Source: Labrys okinawensis
Lineage (GTDB): Bacteria; Pseudomonadota; Alphaproteobacteria; Rhizobiales; Labraceae
DNA length: 64,000 nucleotides
NCBI RefSeq assembly: GCF_002982075.1
Contig: NZ_PUEJ01000005.1
Coordinates: forward strand, 434,001-498,000
Direction of reading: 5' to 3'
The notes under the pieces are model-generated. The model saw nothing but the letters and a program-made list of their open reading frames with translations, was not told where the DNA came from and ran no database searches. Made by a program: the position numbers and the translations under genes. Shown in pieces: positions 28,763 to 36,027 of the stretch. How positions within the stretch are numbered: the first letter of the stretch is position 1; the number at the start of each line of letters is the position of its first letter.

Positions 28763-29428
28763 ATGACAAACAGGGCTGGCCATTTTTTACTGGGTCTTGT
28801 GCTCGCTGCTTGGTTTGCCGCTGCACAGAGCGCGTGGGCGGGCAACGGGGGGCAAGCGCAGGCAGACGAACCGGCTGCGGCGGGTGAGACGCCCATGTTG
28901 AAGCTCATAGGCGAATTCCGCGCTCTGCCGTTGTTGAAATTCCTGGAGGCCCTCCGACTGCTTCATGCTTCGGAAACGGCGGAAGCGGCCGATTTTTCGA
29001 TCACCGCGACCGGGCGGCAGTTTGCCTGGCAGTATGAATACCGGACCCCCTATGAGGAGAAACAGGCCGGGGCCTGCATCGTCACGGGACCGCTGGCGGT
29101 GCCGCTCGGGCAGAGCGTCGATGTCATGGTGACTTCCGAGGACGTCATCCACGAATGGAGCGTTCCGGCTCTCGGGATCGAGGTTGACGGCATTCCCGGC
29201 CGGCTGAACGTGGCCAGGCTGGACACTTCGAGACCGGGGCGTTTTATGGGAGGTGCCACGAAAACCTCCGGCAAGGGGTTCGAGGCCATGACCATCGAAG
29301 TGAAGGTTATGCAGCCGGAGGCGTATGCAGGCTGGGTGCGCGAGAACCTGGAAGCGAAGGGGATGTGCCAGGCAGGTCCGCGCGGACTGAGCCTCACGGT
29401 AGTCATGTTCACTGTCGATTTTGCATAA
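28763..29428 (+). CDS. Secreted COX2-like cupredoxin domain protein lacking CuA ligands
   Basis: A 221-residue protein with a signal peptide (about residues 1-26, ending QSAWA) and no further membrane helix. Residues ~78-195 resemble the periplasmic domain of cytochrome oxidase subunit II: GRQFAWQYEYRTP, VTSEDVIHEWSVPALGIEVDGIPGR. The first CuA histidine (His130) and the methionine (Met176) remain. The CxxxC pair is Ala165 and Ser169, the bridging Glu is Lys167, and the second His is Phe173, so CuA cannot form. Loss of CuA recalls quinol oxidase CyoA, but a soluble stand-alone form is unusual. No oxidase genes are nearby. Function unknown. Confidence 0.8.
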   Translation: MTNRAGHFLLGLVLAAWFAAAQSAWAGNGGQAQADEPAAAGETPMLKLIGEFRALPLLKFLEALRLLHASETAEAADFSITATGRQFAWQYEYRTPYEEKQAGACIVTGPLAVPLGQSVDVMVTSEDVIHEWSVPALGIEVDGIPGRLNVARLDTSRPGRFMGGATKTSGKGFEAMTIEVKVMQPEAYAGWVRENLEAKGMCQAGPRGLSLTVVMFTVDFA

Positions 29429-29454
29429 AACTCGCCTTTGATAGCTCTATTATT

Positions 29455-29468
29455 TTGCGAATTCGCAA
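29455..29468. promoter_or_regulatory. 14-bp perfect palindrome upstream of guaA
   Basis: TTGCGAATTCGCAA lies in the short AT-rich gap between the COX2-like gene and guaA, 55 bases before the guaA start. Its symmetry and place suggest a regulator binding site near the guaA promoter. No regulator is assigned. Confidence 0.4.
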
Positions 29469-29522
29469 TAAAACGTCATTCCCTCGGTTGCATCGAAAGC
29501 TCCGGTCGACTACCTCCCTGCC

Positions 29523-31088
29523 ATGACACACAGCGCCATCCTCATCATCGATTTCGGTTCTCAAGTCACCCAGCTGATCGCACGCCGCGTGCGAGAAGTC
29601 GGGGTGTACTGCGAGATCCATCCCTTCCAGAGCGCCGCCGAGGCTTTCGAGAAGCTGAAGCCGAAGGGGGTGATCTTCTCCGGCGGGCCAGCCTCGGTGA
29701 CGACGGCGGGCAGCCCCCGCGCGCCGCAGGCGGTGTTCGATTCCGGCGTGCCGATCCTGGCGATCTGCTATGGCCAGCAGACTCTCGCGACCCAGCTCGG
29801 CGGCCAGGTCGAGGGCGGCCATGCCGCCGAATTCGGGCGCGCCGATGTCGAGATCCTGGAGGCGAGCCCGCTGTTCGAGGGCTTCTGGGAGCCGGGCAAG
29901 CGCTATCCGGTGTGGATGAGCCATGGCGACCGCGTCACCCAACTGCCCGCCGGTTTCAAGGTGGTCGGCACCTCCGAGAACGCCCCCTTCGCCATCGCGG
30001 TGAACGAGGAGCGGCGTTACTACACCACCATGTTCCACCCGGAGGTGGTGCATACGCCCGATGGCGGCAAGCTCCTGAAGAACTTCGTGCAGAAGATCGT
30101 CGGCATCGAGTCGGACTGGACCATGGCGGCCTATCGGGCCGAGATGATCGAGAAGATCAGGCTGCAGGTTGGCAAGGGCAGGGTGCTTTGCGGCCTGTCG
30201 GGCGGCGTCGATTCCTCCGTGGCGGCCGTGCTGATCCACGAGGCGATCGGCGACCAGCTCACCTGCGTCTTCGTCGACCACGGCCTGATGCGGGCCGGGG
30301 AAGCCGAGCAGGTCGTCGGCCTCTTCCGCGAGCACTACAACATTCCCCTGGTGCATGTGGATGCGTCCGAGCGCTTCCTCGGCGAGCTTGCCGGCGTCAC
30401 CGATCCGGAAGTGAAGCGCAAGACCATCGGCCGCCTCTTCATCGAGGTCTTCGAGGAGGAGGCCCGCAAGATCGCAGGAAAAGGTGAAGGACCGGCCGAG
30501 TTCCTGGCCCAGGGCACGCTCTATCCCGACGTGATCGAGAGCGTCTCCTTCTCCGGCGGCCCCTCGGTGACGATCAAGTCGCACCACAATGTCGGCGGCC
30601 TGCCCGAGCGCATGAACATGAAGCTGGTGGAGCCGCTGCGCGAGCTTTTCAAGGACGAGGTCAGGGCGCTCGGGCGCGAGCTCGGCCTGACGGAAGCCTT
30701 CGTCGCGCGCCATCCCTTCCCGGGGCCGGGCCTCGCCATCCGCATTCCCGGCGAGATCACCCGGGAAAAGCTCGACACGCTGCGCGCGGCCGACGCGATC
30801 TATCTCGACGAGATCCGCAAGGCCGGCCTCTACGACAAGATCTGGCAGGCCTTCGCCGTGCTGCTGCCGGTGCGCACCGTCGGCGTGATGGGAGACGGCC
30901 GCACCTATGACAGCGTCTGCGGCCTGCGCGCCGTGACCTCGGTCGACGGCATGACCGCCGATTTCTTCCCCTTCGACATGAACTTCCTCGGCCGGGCGGC
31001 GACCCGCATCATCAACGAAGTGAAGGGCATCAACCGCGTGGTCTACGACGTGACGAGCAAGCCGCCCGGGACGATCGAGTGGGAGTGA
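29523..31088 (+). CDS. guaA: GMP synthase (glutamine-hydrolysing)
   Basis: A 521-residue enzyme converting XMP to GMP. N-terminal class I glutamine amidotransferase: [17 protein letters not shown] carries the Cys, and [13 protein letters not shown] the catalytic His and Glu. Next is the ATP pyrophosphatase P-loop [15 protein letters not shown] and the dimerisation domain ending KPPGTIEWE. Full length. The last codons ATC GAG TGG GAG TGA form part of a 19-bp repeat that recurs at 34087-34105, so the 3' end is the attachment site of the adjoining island. Confidence 0.96.
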   Translation: MTHSAILIIDFGSQVTQLIARRVREVGVYCEIHPFQSAAEAFEKLKPKGVIFSGGPASVTTAGSPRAPQAVFDSGVPILAICYGQQTLATQLGGQVEGGHAAEFGRADVEILEASPLFEGFWEPGKRYPVWMSHGDRVTQLPAGFKVVGTSENAPFAIAVNEERRYYTTMFHPEVVHTPDGGKLLKNFVQKIVGIESDWTMAAYRAEMIEKIRLQVGKGRVLCGLSGGVDSSVAAVLIHEAIGDQLTCVFVDHGLMRAGEAEQVVGLFREHYNIPLVHVDASERFLGELAGVTDPEVKRKTIGRLFIEVFEEEARKIAGKGEGPAEFLAQGTLYPDVIESVSFSGGPSVTIKSHHNVGGLPERMNMKLVEPLRELFKDEVRALGRELGLTEAFVARHPFPGPGLAIRIPGEITREKLDTLRAADAIYLDEIRKAGLYDKIWQAFAVLLPVRTVGVMGDGRTYDSVCGLRAVTSVDGMTADFFPFDMNFLGRAATRIINEVKGINRVVYDVTSKPPGTIEWE

Positions 31089-31092
31089 GGGG
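31074..31092 (+). repeat. att-like direct repeat, left (in guaA 3' end)
   Basis: ATCGAGTGGGAGTGAGGGG, spanning the last four guaA codons, the TGA stop and four more bases. It is identical to 34087-34105. Confidence 0.85.
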
Positions 31093-31617
31093 CGTGGGAT
31101 ACCCTGGAGGGTGTTGGAGGGAAATAGCGTCGGAAAAATAGGGGGTTACGGGCTGGCCCGGGGACTATCTGCGGCAGATTGTCAATTGGGTTGCCTCGCT
31201 TTGCTAAGCTATTGATTTTTCGAGGAACGCCTCTCGCATGGCGAAAACTAGCTGGCGGCAGCAAATTTTCTTGACGGTGTTTCTGACGGTAGTTTATGGG
31301 CTGCAAAGAACGACGGACAAAACTACCGTCAGGTTGAATTGTTGGGCGTGACGGTAGTTTTCCAACCAACGCCGCACGCCATTTTCCGTTTGAACAAGAG
31401 GATGTCCGTTCGGATTTGTCCCTGACCCGCGCCGTAAACCGTCAGGCGCCTAGCGCAACGGCTCACCGTCAATGACCCGGCTCTCGAGCCACCTGCTAAT
31501 CGATGGCAGTTGGCCGCAATTTCTGCGGATGTTTGGCGTTTCGCGCGTTCGCCTCTAGACACTTGCGCAGAGAAACGTGTATTCGTGTATCTGTGTATCC
31601 GTTTCGAGGAGCGAGAT
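31093..31617. other. Island left end: non-coding, with TGACGGTAGTTT repeats
   Basis: A 525-base stretch of lower GC without a convincing gene. It holds CTGACGGTAGTTT at 31283-31295, its exact inverse at 31320-31332, TGACGGTAGTTTT at 31349-31361 and a degenerate TGACGGTGTTT at 31272-31282. A hairpin CGAGG-AACG-CCTC follows a TTTTTC near 31215. Upstream of the first island gene are three CGTGTAT/TGTGTAT heptamers in an exact 8-base period (31576, 31584, 31592). Confidence 0.6.
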
Positions 31618-32379
31618 ATGGCGCTCAAGGATTTAATTGCACAGAGGTCGGCTCTGGCTGAAGACGCGATCGAGCAGATCATCAAAAACTACGTCCGCTA
31701 TGACCCGGACGAGAGGGAAATAGCCTTCACCCCCGAATTCGCCTCATTGGGCAACAAGGGGAAAATCCTCGTGTATCTAGTGGCAATCGAGGGTTGGAGC
31801 TTTGTCGTGGACAATCCGGTGGTGACGGAAACGAAACCCGCCGATCTGGAGGACAAGCTTGGTATTCCCGGCGGCAGTCTACGGCCCACGCTGAAAGACC
31901 TTAAGGATCGCCATCTAGTGGTATCCAAAGGGGCCGGCTATTCCGTGCGCGCTTCAAGTCTTAGCGCTATCCAACGGGAGTTGGACGCGCGCGCCGGGGA
32001 TGCGCCCGCGCCTGTCCGAGGCCGCAAGACCACGAAGAAGGCGAAGACCACCGCGACGGATTCGATTGAGAAGTTGGCCAACGGCAACCCGGGCGAAGCA
32101 GGCGGGACGCCGGCGACCAAGGAACAAAAGAAGCGAAAGAGCGCCAGTGGCGGTGATCTCAAGCAGACTTTCAGTGGATGGATTGCCGAGGGCTTCTTCG
32201 ACAAGCCAAAGACTCTCGCGGACGTTCAGGCCCGCTTCCATGAAGAGGCCATTCTGATTCCGCGCACCAGCATCCCAAAATACCTCTTGGCCGGTGTGCG
32301 AGATAAGGCGCTTTCGCGCAACAAACAGGACGTCAACGGCAAGCATTTGTGGGTGTATCAAACGAAGGCCAAGGGCTAG
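31618..32379 (+). CDS. Island gene 1: winged-helix-like protein of unknown function
   Basis: A 253-residue protein; the start ATG 31618 follows GAGGAG. I do not recognise a named family. Residues ~30-110 (GNKGKILVYLVAIEGWSF ... LEDKLGIPGGSLRPTLKDLKDRHLVVSKGAGYSV) look like a winged helix, with a helix-turn-helix and a wing ending in YSV. Residues ~125-165 are a lysine-rich low-complexity linker (RGRKTTKKAKTT). Residues ~168-253 (LKQTFSGWIAEGFFDKPKTLADVQARFHEEAILIPRTSIPKYLLAGVR) look like a second DNA-binding-like helical domain. It may be the DNA- or RNA-sensing or regulatory part of the cassette. Its promoter region carries phased CGTGTAT repeats. Confidence 0.75.
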   Translation: MALKDLIAQRSALAEDAIEQIIKNYVRYDPDEREIAFTPEFASLGNKGKILVYLVAIEGWSFVVDNPVVTETKPADLEDKLGIPGGSLRPTLKDLKDRHLVVSKGAGYSVRASSLSAIQRELDARAGDAPAPVRGRKTTKKAKTTATDSIEKLANGNPGEAGGTPATKEQKKRKSASGGDLKQTFSGWIAEGFFDKPKTLADVQARFHEEAILIPRTSIPKYLLAGVRDKALSRNKQDVNGKHLWVYQTKAKG

Positions 32380-32428
32380 AGAATTGTGCAACGCTTCACA
32401 TCAAGCCTCTTGTAGCTTGCCTTGCACT

Positions 32429-32457
32429 TTGAACTAATTCTCATTGGTCCCTACTTA
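32429..32457 (+). promoter_or_regulatory. Candidate promoter for island genes 2 and 3
   Basis: TTGAAC, 17 bases, TACTTA in the 106-base gap before island gene 2. It resembles a sigma-70 type promoter and would allow genes 2 and 3 to be expressed apart from gene 1. Confidence 0.4.
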
Positions 32458-32485
32458 ATGGCGAGTTGAACTTTGGGGGAAGAGC

Positions 32486-33019
32486 ATGACGGCTGTTGAT
32501 CCTGAATTGCAGGCCATGCAGACTTTACTGAGTGCGCTCGAACCACTGGCGGCAGACGCCAGGGAGCGTGTGATTACTTGGGTCATAGGTCGCTACGACA
32601 TGCCGCCGATGCGCTCACGAAAGACCGGCCACAAGGATGAGAACGAAGGGTCTGATGACGGCAGCGTCCAGCAACAATTTACGCCTGCCAACGGCACCGT
32701 CAGCTTCAATTCTCTGGCCCAACTTTTCGCGGCGGCGGATCCCCAAACGAACGGGCAAAAGGCTCTTGTAGTAGGCTATTGGCTCAAGAAGAGCGAAGGC
32801 ATCGACGATTTCGAGTCCCAAAGTATCAATACTGAACTCAAGCATCTTGGGCACGGCGTCAGTAATATTACCGCTGCCCTTGAAGAATTGAAATCGACAA
32901 AACCGGCACTGGCGATCCAGCTTCGCAAATCCGGAACCAGCAGACAGGCCCGTAAGAAGTTCAGGATCACACACGAAGGTCTCAAGGCAGTGGACACGAT
33001 GATCTGCGGAAAGGCCTGA
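32486..33019 (+). CDS. Island gene 2: small helix-turn-helix-like protein
   Basis: A 177-residue protein preceded by GGGGGAAG. Residues 1-35 form a helical head (LQTLLSALEPLAADARERVITWV-like). Then come an acidic/charged linker and a C-terminal domain from ~72 (SFNSLAQLFAAADPQTNGQKALVVGYWL). The segment DFESQSINTELKHLGHGVSNITAALEELKS followed by RKKFRITHEGLKAVDTMI looks like a winged helix. It is separated from gene 3 by two bases, so they form one translational unit. No characterised family is recognised; similar proteins seem to me to occur on other alphaproteobacterial islands. Confidence 0.75.
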   Translation: MTAVDPELQAMQTLLSALEPLAADARERVITWVIGRYDMPPMRSRKTGHKDENEGSDDGSVQQQFTPANGTVSFNSLAQLFAAADPQTNGQKALVVGYWLKKSEGIDDFESQSINTELKHLGHGVSNITAALEELKSTKPALAIQLRKSGTSRQARKKFRITHEGLKAVDTMICGKA

Positions 33020-33021
33020 CC

Positions 33022-33780
33022 TTGGATGCTTCGCGCCTAGCCGCGGCGATTTCGCCTCTCGTGAGCACAACGCTTGCGACAGAGCTTGTCGCCGATTTCA
33101 TCAAAATCAGACAGGACGCCGCGACCCAGACGCTTGAACGGGCTTCACCCGGCAAATTCGTTGAGACGCTGGTCCAGTGCCTTCAGCATATCGCCACGGG
33201 CAAGTACGACGCGAAGCCAGAGGTGGACGCCTACTTCAGCAAGCACGTCGAAGGCCAAACCAAACTGCCAGAGGACCTGAGAATCTGCGCAGCACGGATT
33301 GGCCGCGCGATGTACACTCTCCGCAACAAACGGAACGTCGCGCACAAGGGAGCGGTTGAGCCCAACACCATTGATCTGGCTTTCGCGCACGCTGCCAGTT
33401 CGTGGGTGCTCTCCGAGCTTCTGAGGCAGGCCTCAGGCCTGACCGCACAAGAGGCGGGCAACCTTATCGCTTTGGTCCAAGCTCCAGTCGGCACACTTGT
33501 GGAAGAGATCAGCGGAACTCGGATCGTCTTGGCGGACGTCTCCGTGCGAGTCGAGTTGCTTCTCTTGCTGCACAGCCACTATCCCGATCCACTTGGCGTG
33601 AAAGATGCCTTGAGTAGCCTCAGCCGCCGTGGGGCGACCACTGTTCGCAACCGGCTACGCGACCTTCATAACGAAAAGCTGGCGCACGGAAGCGCAAAGG
33701 GCGGATACCGCCTGACCCAGAGTGGCTATCTGGCTGCTGTGGAAGAGATTCGTCGCCTGCTTGCGGCTCGGGCCGCGTAG
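33022..33780 (+). CDS. Island gene 3: HEPN-like domain plus winged helix
   Basis: A ~252-residue protein starting at TTG 33022, two bases after the gene 2 stop; GTG 33061 is an alternative. Residues ~20-140 are helical and contain MYTLRNKRNVAHKG, with Arg101-Asn102 and His108 in the R-polar-x-H arrangement (RN-x5-H) of HEPN ribonucleases. This resembles the C-terminal domain of abortive-infection proteins. Residues ~170-245 (VRVELLLLLHSHYPDPLGVKDALSSLSRRGATTVRNRLRDL ... YRLTQSGYLAAV) look like a winged helix. I infer a possible RNA-cleaving effector. The motif is seen; the activity is not known. Confidence 0.72.
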   Translation: MDASRLAAAISPLVSTTLATELVADFIKIRQDAATQTLERASPGKFVETLVQCLQHIATGKYDAKPEVDAYFSKHVEGQTKLPEDLRICAARIGRAMYTLRNKRNVAHKGAVEPNTIDLAFAHAASSWVLSELLRQASGLTAQEAGNLIALVQAPVGTLVEEISGTRIVLADVSVRVELLLLLHSHYPDPLGVKDALSSLSRRGATTVRNRLRDLHNEKLAHGSAKGGYRLTQSGYLAAVEEIRRLLAARAA

Positions 33781-34086
33781 ATGTCGCTACGGTAAGGAAT
33801 GGCCCTGGGTCGATGGTGCCGACGAGGTAGGGATCCCTCGCTAAGGGGATCTCATGCGATTCCGACGGTAGTTTTTGGCCTTATTAATGGTGCGGTACTG
33901 ATCGCGGGCACGACGAAAATCGATCGATTGATGTCGATAGTCGCCGGAAGCGGGAAATTCCCCAAACTGCCAAATTCTCCTTTGAAATCAAAAGCCATGT
34001 ACATCTGACGGTTCGGGCGACGGGAGTTTTCGGGGCGAAGAAAATCTTTGTGCTTACAAATTAGTGCAGCATGCCTGATGAGAACA
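33781..34086. other. Island right end: non-coding, with more arm-type repeats
   Basis: A 306-base region of low GC toward its end. GACGGTAGTTTT occurs at 33864-33875, and degenerate versions at 34006-34014 (CTGACGGTT) and 34019-34030 (GACGGGAGTTTT). No gene, integrase fragment or tRNA is visible. Confidence 0.5.
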
Positions 34087-34105
34087 ATCGAGTGGGAGTG
34101 AGGGG
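34087..34105 (+). repeat. att-like direct repeat, right
   Basis: ATCGAGTGGGAGTGAGGGG, an exact copy of 31074-31092. The three bases before it are ACA versus ACG in guaA. Both encode Thr, so this repeat preserves the guaA-end reading TIEWE-stop with a synonymous change. Confidence 0.85.
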
Positions 34106-34181
34106 AAACGGCTGCGATAGGCGGCTTGATGATGTGCCCTGACGACGATCCCCAGCCAAGCTGCCAGGAGCAATCACATGC

Positions 34182-34829
34182 TTATTCGCCTGCCTGGCCG
34201 TTGCCACCGTGCGCGGCGATGAACATGGCGACGGCCGACCGGCAATAGGATTCAATTTCGGTGTCGTCCTCTGCTCTCGCCTCATCGAAGCGTGCGATAA
34301 TCAGGAGATCGGATCCTTTGAAAAGCGCGGCAAACAAGCGGGCGGACCGGCGAGGATCGGGCACGTTCAGAACCGCCTTCGCGTGCAGCTGACGCAACAG
34401 GGCCTCGATTTGCGCGATGACATGGGCGGGGCCGGCTTCGTAATGGAGCTTGCTTAACGATTTTTGATTCGTCTTGTCGGCCATGACCATGGCTTCGACA
34501 CTGCGGACGTCCGGGCTCAGCAGCGTGCGAAGCAGGGATGATCCCGCCGCCATGAGCTGATCTTCGGCCGATCCCTCGACGCCTTCAAAAAGAGCCTGCG
34601 GCGCGAACTGATGGCAGCGGGCCGCCATGGCCGCGCTGAACAGCGCCTCCTTGTTCTCGAAGTGCCGATAGATGCTGAGCTTGGATATCTTCGCCCGCTG
34701 GGCGACCTTGTCCAAGGTCGTCGCTTGAAAACCCAGTTCCACAAAGAGTTCGTACGCTGCGTCGACTATCGTTTGGCCAAGCGCCTCGTTGGCAGGCCGG
34801 CCGCGCCGGCCCTGGCTGTTTTTGGTCAC
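34182..34829 (-). CDS. TetR family transcriptional regulator
   Basis: A 215-residue TetR/AcrR regulator. The DNA-binding head is IVDAAYELFVELGFQATTLDKVAQRAKISKLSIYRHFENKEALFSAAM, and the C-terminal part resembles the TetR_C_7 (AefR-like) ligand domain. The start is taken at GTG 34829 (VTKNSQGRRGRPANE); an upstream ATG at 34898 would put the operator inside the gene and is less likely. A 26-bp palindrome lies immediately upstream. It probably controls itself and the divergent oxidoreductase gene. Confidence 0.9.
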   Translation of the reverse strand: MTKNSQGRRGRPANEALGQTIVDAAYELFVELGFQATTLDKVAQRAKISKLSIYRHFENKEALFSAAMAARCHQFAPQALFEGVEGSAEDQLMAAGSSLLRTLLSPDVRSVEAMVMADKTNQKSLSKLHYEAGPAHVIAQIEALLRQLHAKAVLNVPDPRRSARLFAALFKGSDLLIIARFDEARAEDDTEIESYCRSAVAMFIAAHGGNGQAGE

Positions 34830-34849
34830 GGCATTTCCAGTACTTGACA

Positions 34850-34875
34850 GTATCCTAATGTTTGCATTACGATAC
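34850..34875. promoter_or_regulatory. Candidate TetR operator
   Basis: GTATCCTAATG, TTTG, CATTACGATAC: 11-base half-sites complementary except for one position. It is 21 bases upstream of the TetR start, in the gap before the divergent FAD-oxidoreductase gene. Confidence 0.6.
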
Positions 34876-35108
34876 CACTCAGTATCTGAAATGTGCAAGC
34901 CAGTAGGTGGGTTTCAATCATGTCCTCCAAATCCGGGGCGCCGGCGATATCGACTGCGGCATCGTCCGGTCGGTCAACACAGTGATGGGCGACTTTCTCG
35001 CCGATGCCGAAGCCCTGCTCGCTGCCTGTCTCGAGCGCGTATCGCTCTACGATATCACGTGTCAGGCCCAACCCGACCCCCTCTCTCTACAACTCGGAGC
35101 CCATCACC

Positions 35109-36005
35109 ATGGATGACGTCATCATCATCGGCGGCAGCTTTGCCGGTCTCGCCGCCGCCCTGCAGCTCGGCCGCGCCCGCCGCAAGGTCACCGTTCTGGA
35201 TACCGGCCTGCCGCGCAACCGCTTCGCCGGCCGCTCGCATGGTCTCCTCGGTCACGATCACAAGCCGCCGCTGGACATCCTGGCCGAGGCGCGGCAGCAG
35301 CTGGCGCGCTATCCCACCATCAAGCTAGTCAATGCCCGGGCCGACGGCATCTCCGGCGTCATCGACGATTTCTCCGTCCTCACTGCCGATGGTGAAAGCC
35401 TCAGCGCGCGCCGCCTGATCCTGAGCTATGGCGTCGCCGACCAGATGCCTGATCTTCCGGGCTTTGCCGAAGGCTGGGGCAAGTCGATCGTGCCGTGCCC
35501 CTATTGCGACGGCTTTGAAGTCGCCGGCCAGCATTGGGGCCTCGTCTGGTCCGGCCGGCAGTCGCACAATCAGGTCAGGCTGTTCCACGATTGGACTGAC
35601 AGGTTGACGGTCTTCGCCGATGGTCATGACATTCCGCCCGATATCCGGGCCGACCTGGCGCGCCGCAACACACCAGTCGTCGATGGCCGGATCATCGAGA
35701 TCGTCAATCACGGGGGCCATGACGCCACCGTCAAGCTCGATTCCGGCTCCAATGTCGCGGTCGACATCCTGTTCGCGCATCCGCGCAACAAGCCGTCAGC
35801 AAGCCTGCATCAATCACTGGGCCTTGCCACGGTCGATACGCCCCTCGGCATCATCCTCAAGGTCGACGAGCGCCGCGAAACCAGCATACCCGGCATCTAC
35901 GCCGCCGGTGACCTCGCCAACCCCCTTACGCCGCCATCGGTCACCCTGGCATCATCGCACGGCGCGATAGCGGGTATCTTTGCCCAGCAGTCGATGCTGG
36001 TTTGA
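35109..36005 (+). CDS. Thioredoxin-reductase-like FAD/NAD(P) oxidoreductase
   Basis: A 298-residue flavoprotein. The FAD-binding GIGGS-type motif is at the N-terminus (DDVIIIGGSFAGLAAALQLGRARRKVTVLDTG), the redox-active CPYC is in VPCPYCDGFEVAG (about residues 133-143), and the FAD-binding IPGIYAAGDLA is near the C-terminus. The GxGxxA NADPH motif is less clear (GLVWSGRQSHNQ), so the electron donor is uncertain. The start is chosen at the conserved MDDVIIIGG. It is divergent from TetR and followed 22 bases later by an isoprenylcysteine-methyltransferase-like gene. Confidence 0.88.
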   Translation: MDDVIIIGGSFAGLAAALQLGRARRKVTVLDTGLPRNRFAGRSHGLLGHDHKPPLDILAEARQQLARYPTIKLVNARADGISGVIDDFSVLTADGESLSARRLILSYGVADQMPDLPGFAEGWGKSIVPCPYCDGFEVAGQHWGLVWSGRQSHNQVRLFHDWTDRLTVFADGHDIPPDIRADLARRNTPVVDGRIIEIVNHGGHDATVKLDSGSNVAVDILFAHPRNKPSASLHQSLGLATVDTPLGIILKVDERRETSIPGIYAAGDLANPLTPPSVTLASSHGAIAGIFAQQSMLV

Positions 36006-36027
36006 CAGCGCGGATTGGAGGATGAGC

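Larger units (their letters stand above)
31074..34105. mobile_element. Integrase-less genomic island at the guaA 3' end (CIME-like)
   Basis: About 3 kb bounded by identical 19-bp direct repeats, one inside the guaA 3' end and one at the far side. It contains three genes in one direction, visibly lower GC than the flanks, and TGACGGTAGTTT-type repeats near both ends that resemble integrase arm sites. No integrase, relaxase or transposase is present. guaA is a known attachment site of integrative elements (for example the IntG target of tripartite Mesorhizobium ICEs). I infer a cis-mobilisable or decayed integrative element. Confidence 0.8.

Noticed and set aside
31093..31617. Remnant integrase or tRNA at the island left end
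   Set aside because: No tyrosine-recombinase residues in any frame and no cloverleaf; only a 37-codon frame at about 31239 with no features.
33799..34008. 69-codon frame near the island right end
   Set aside because: No ribosome site, no recognisable protein, and it spans an arm-type repeat.
34907..35116. 69-codon frame starting between TetR and the flavoprotein gene
   Set aside because: Overlaps the start of the flavoprotein gene and matches nothing known; perhaps a gene remnant, but unsupported.
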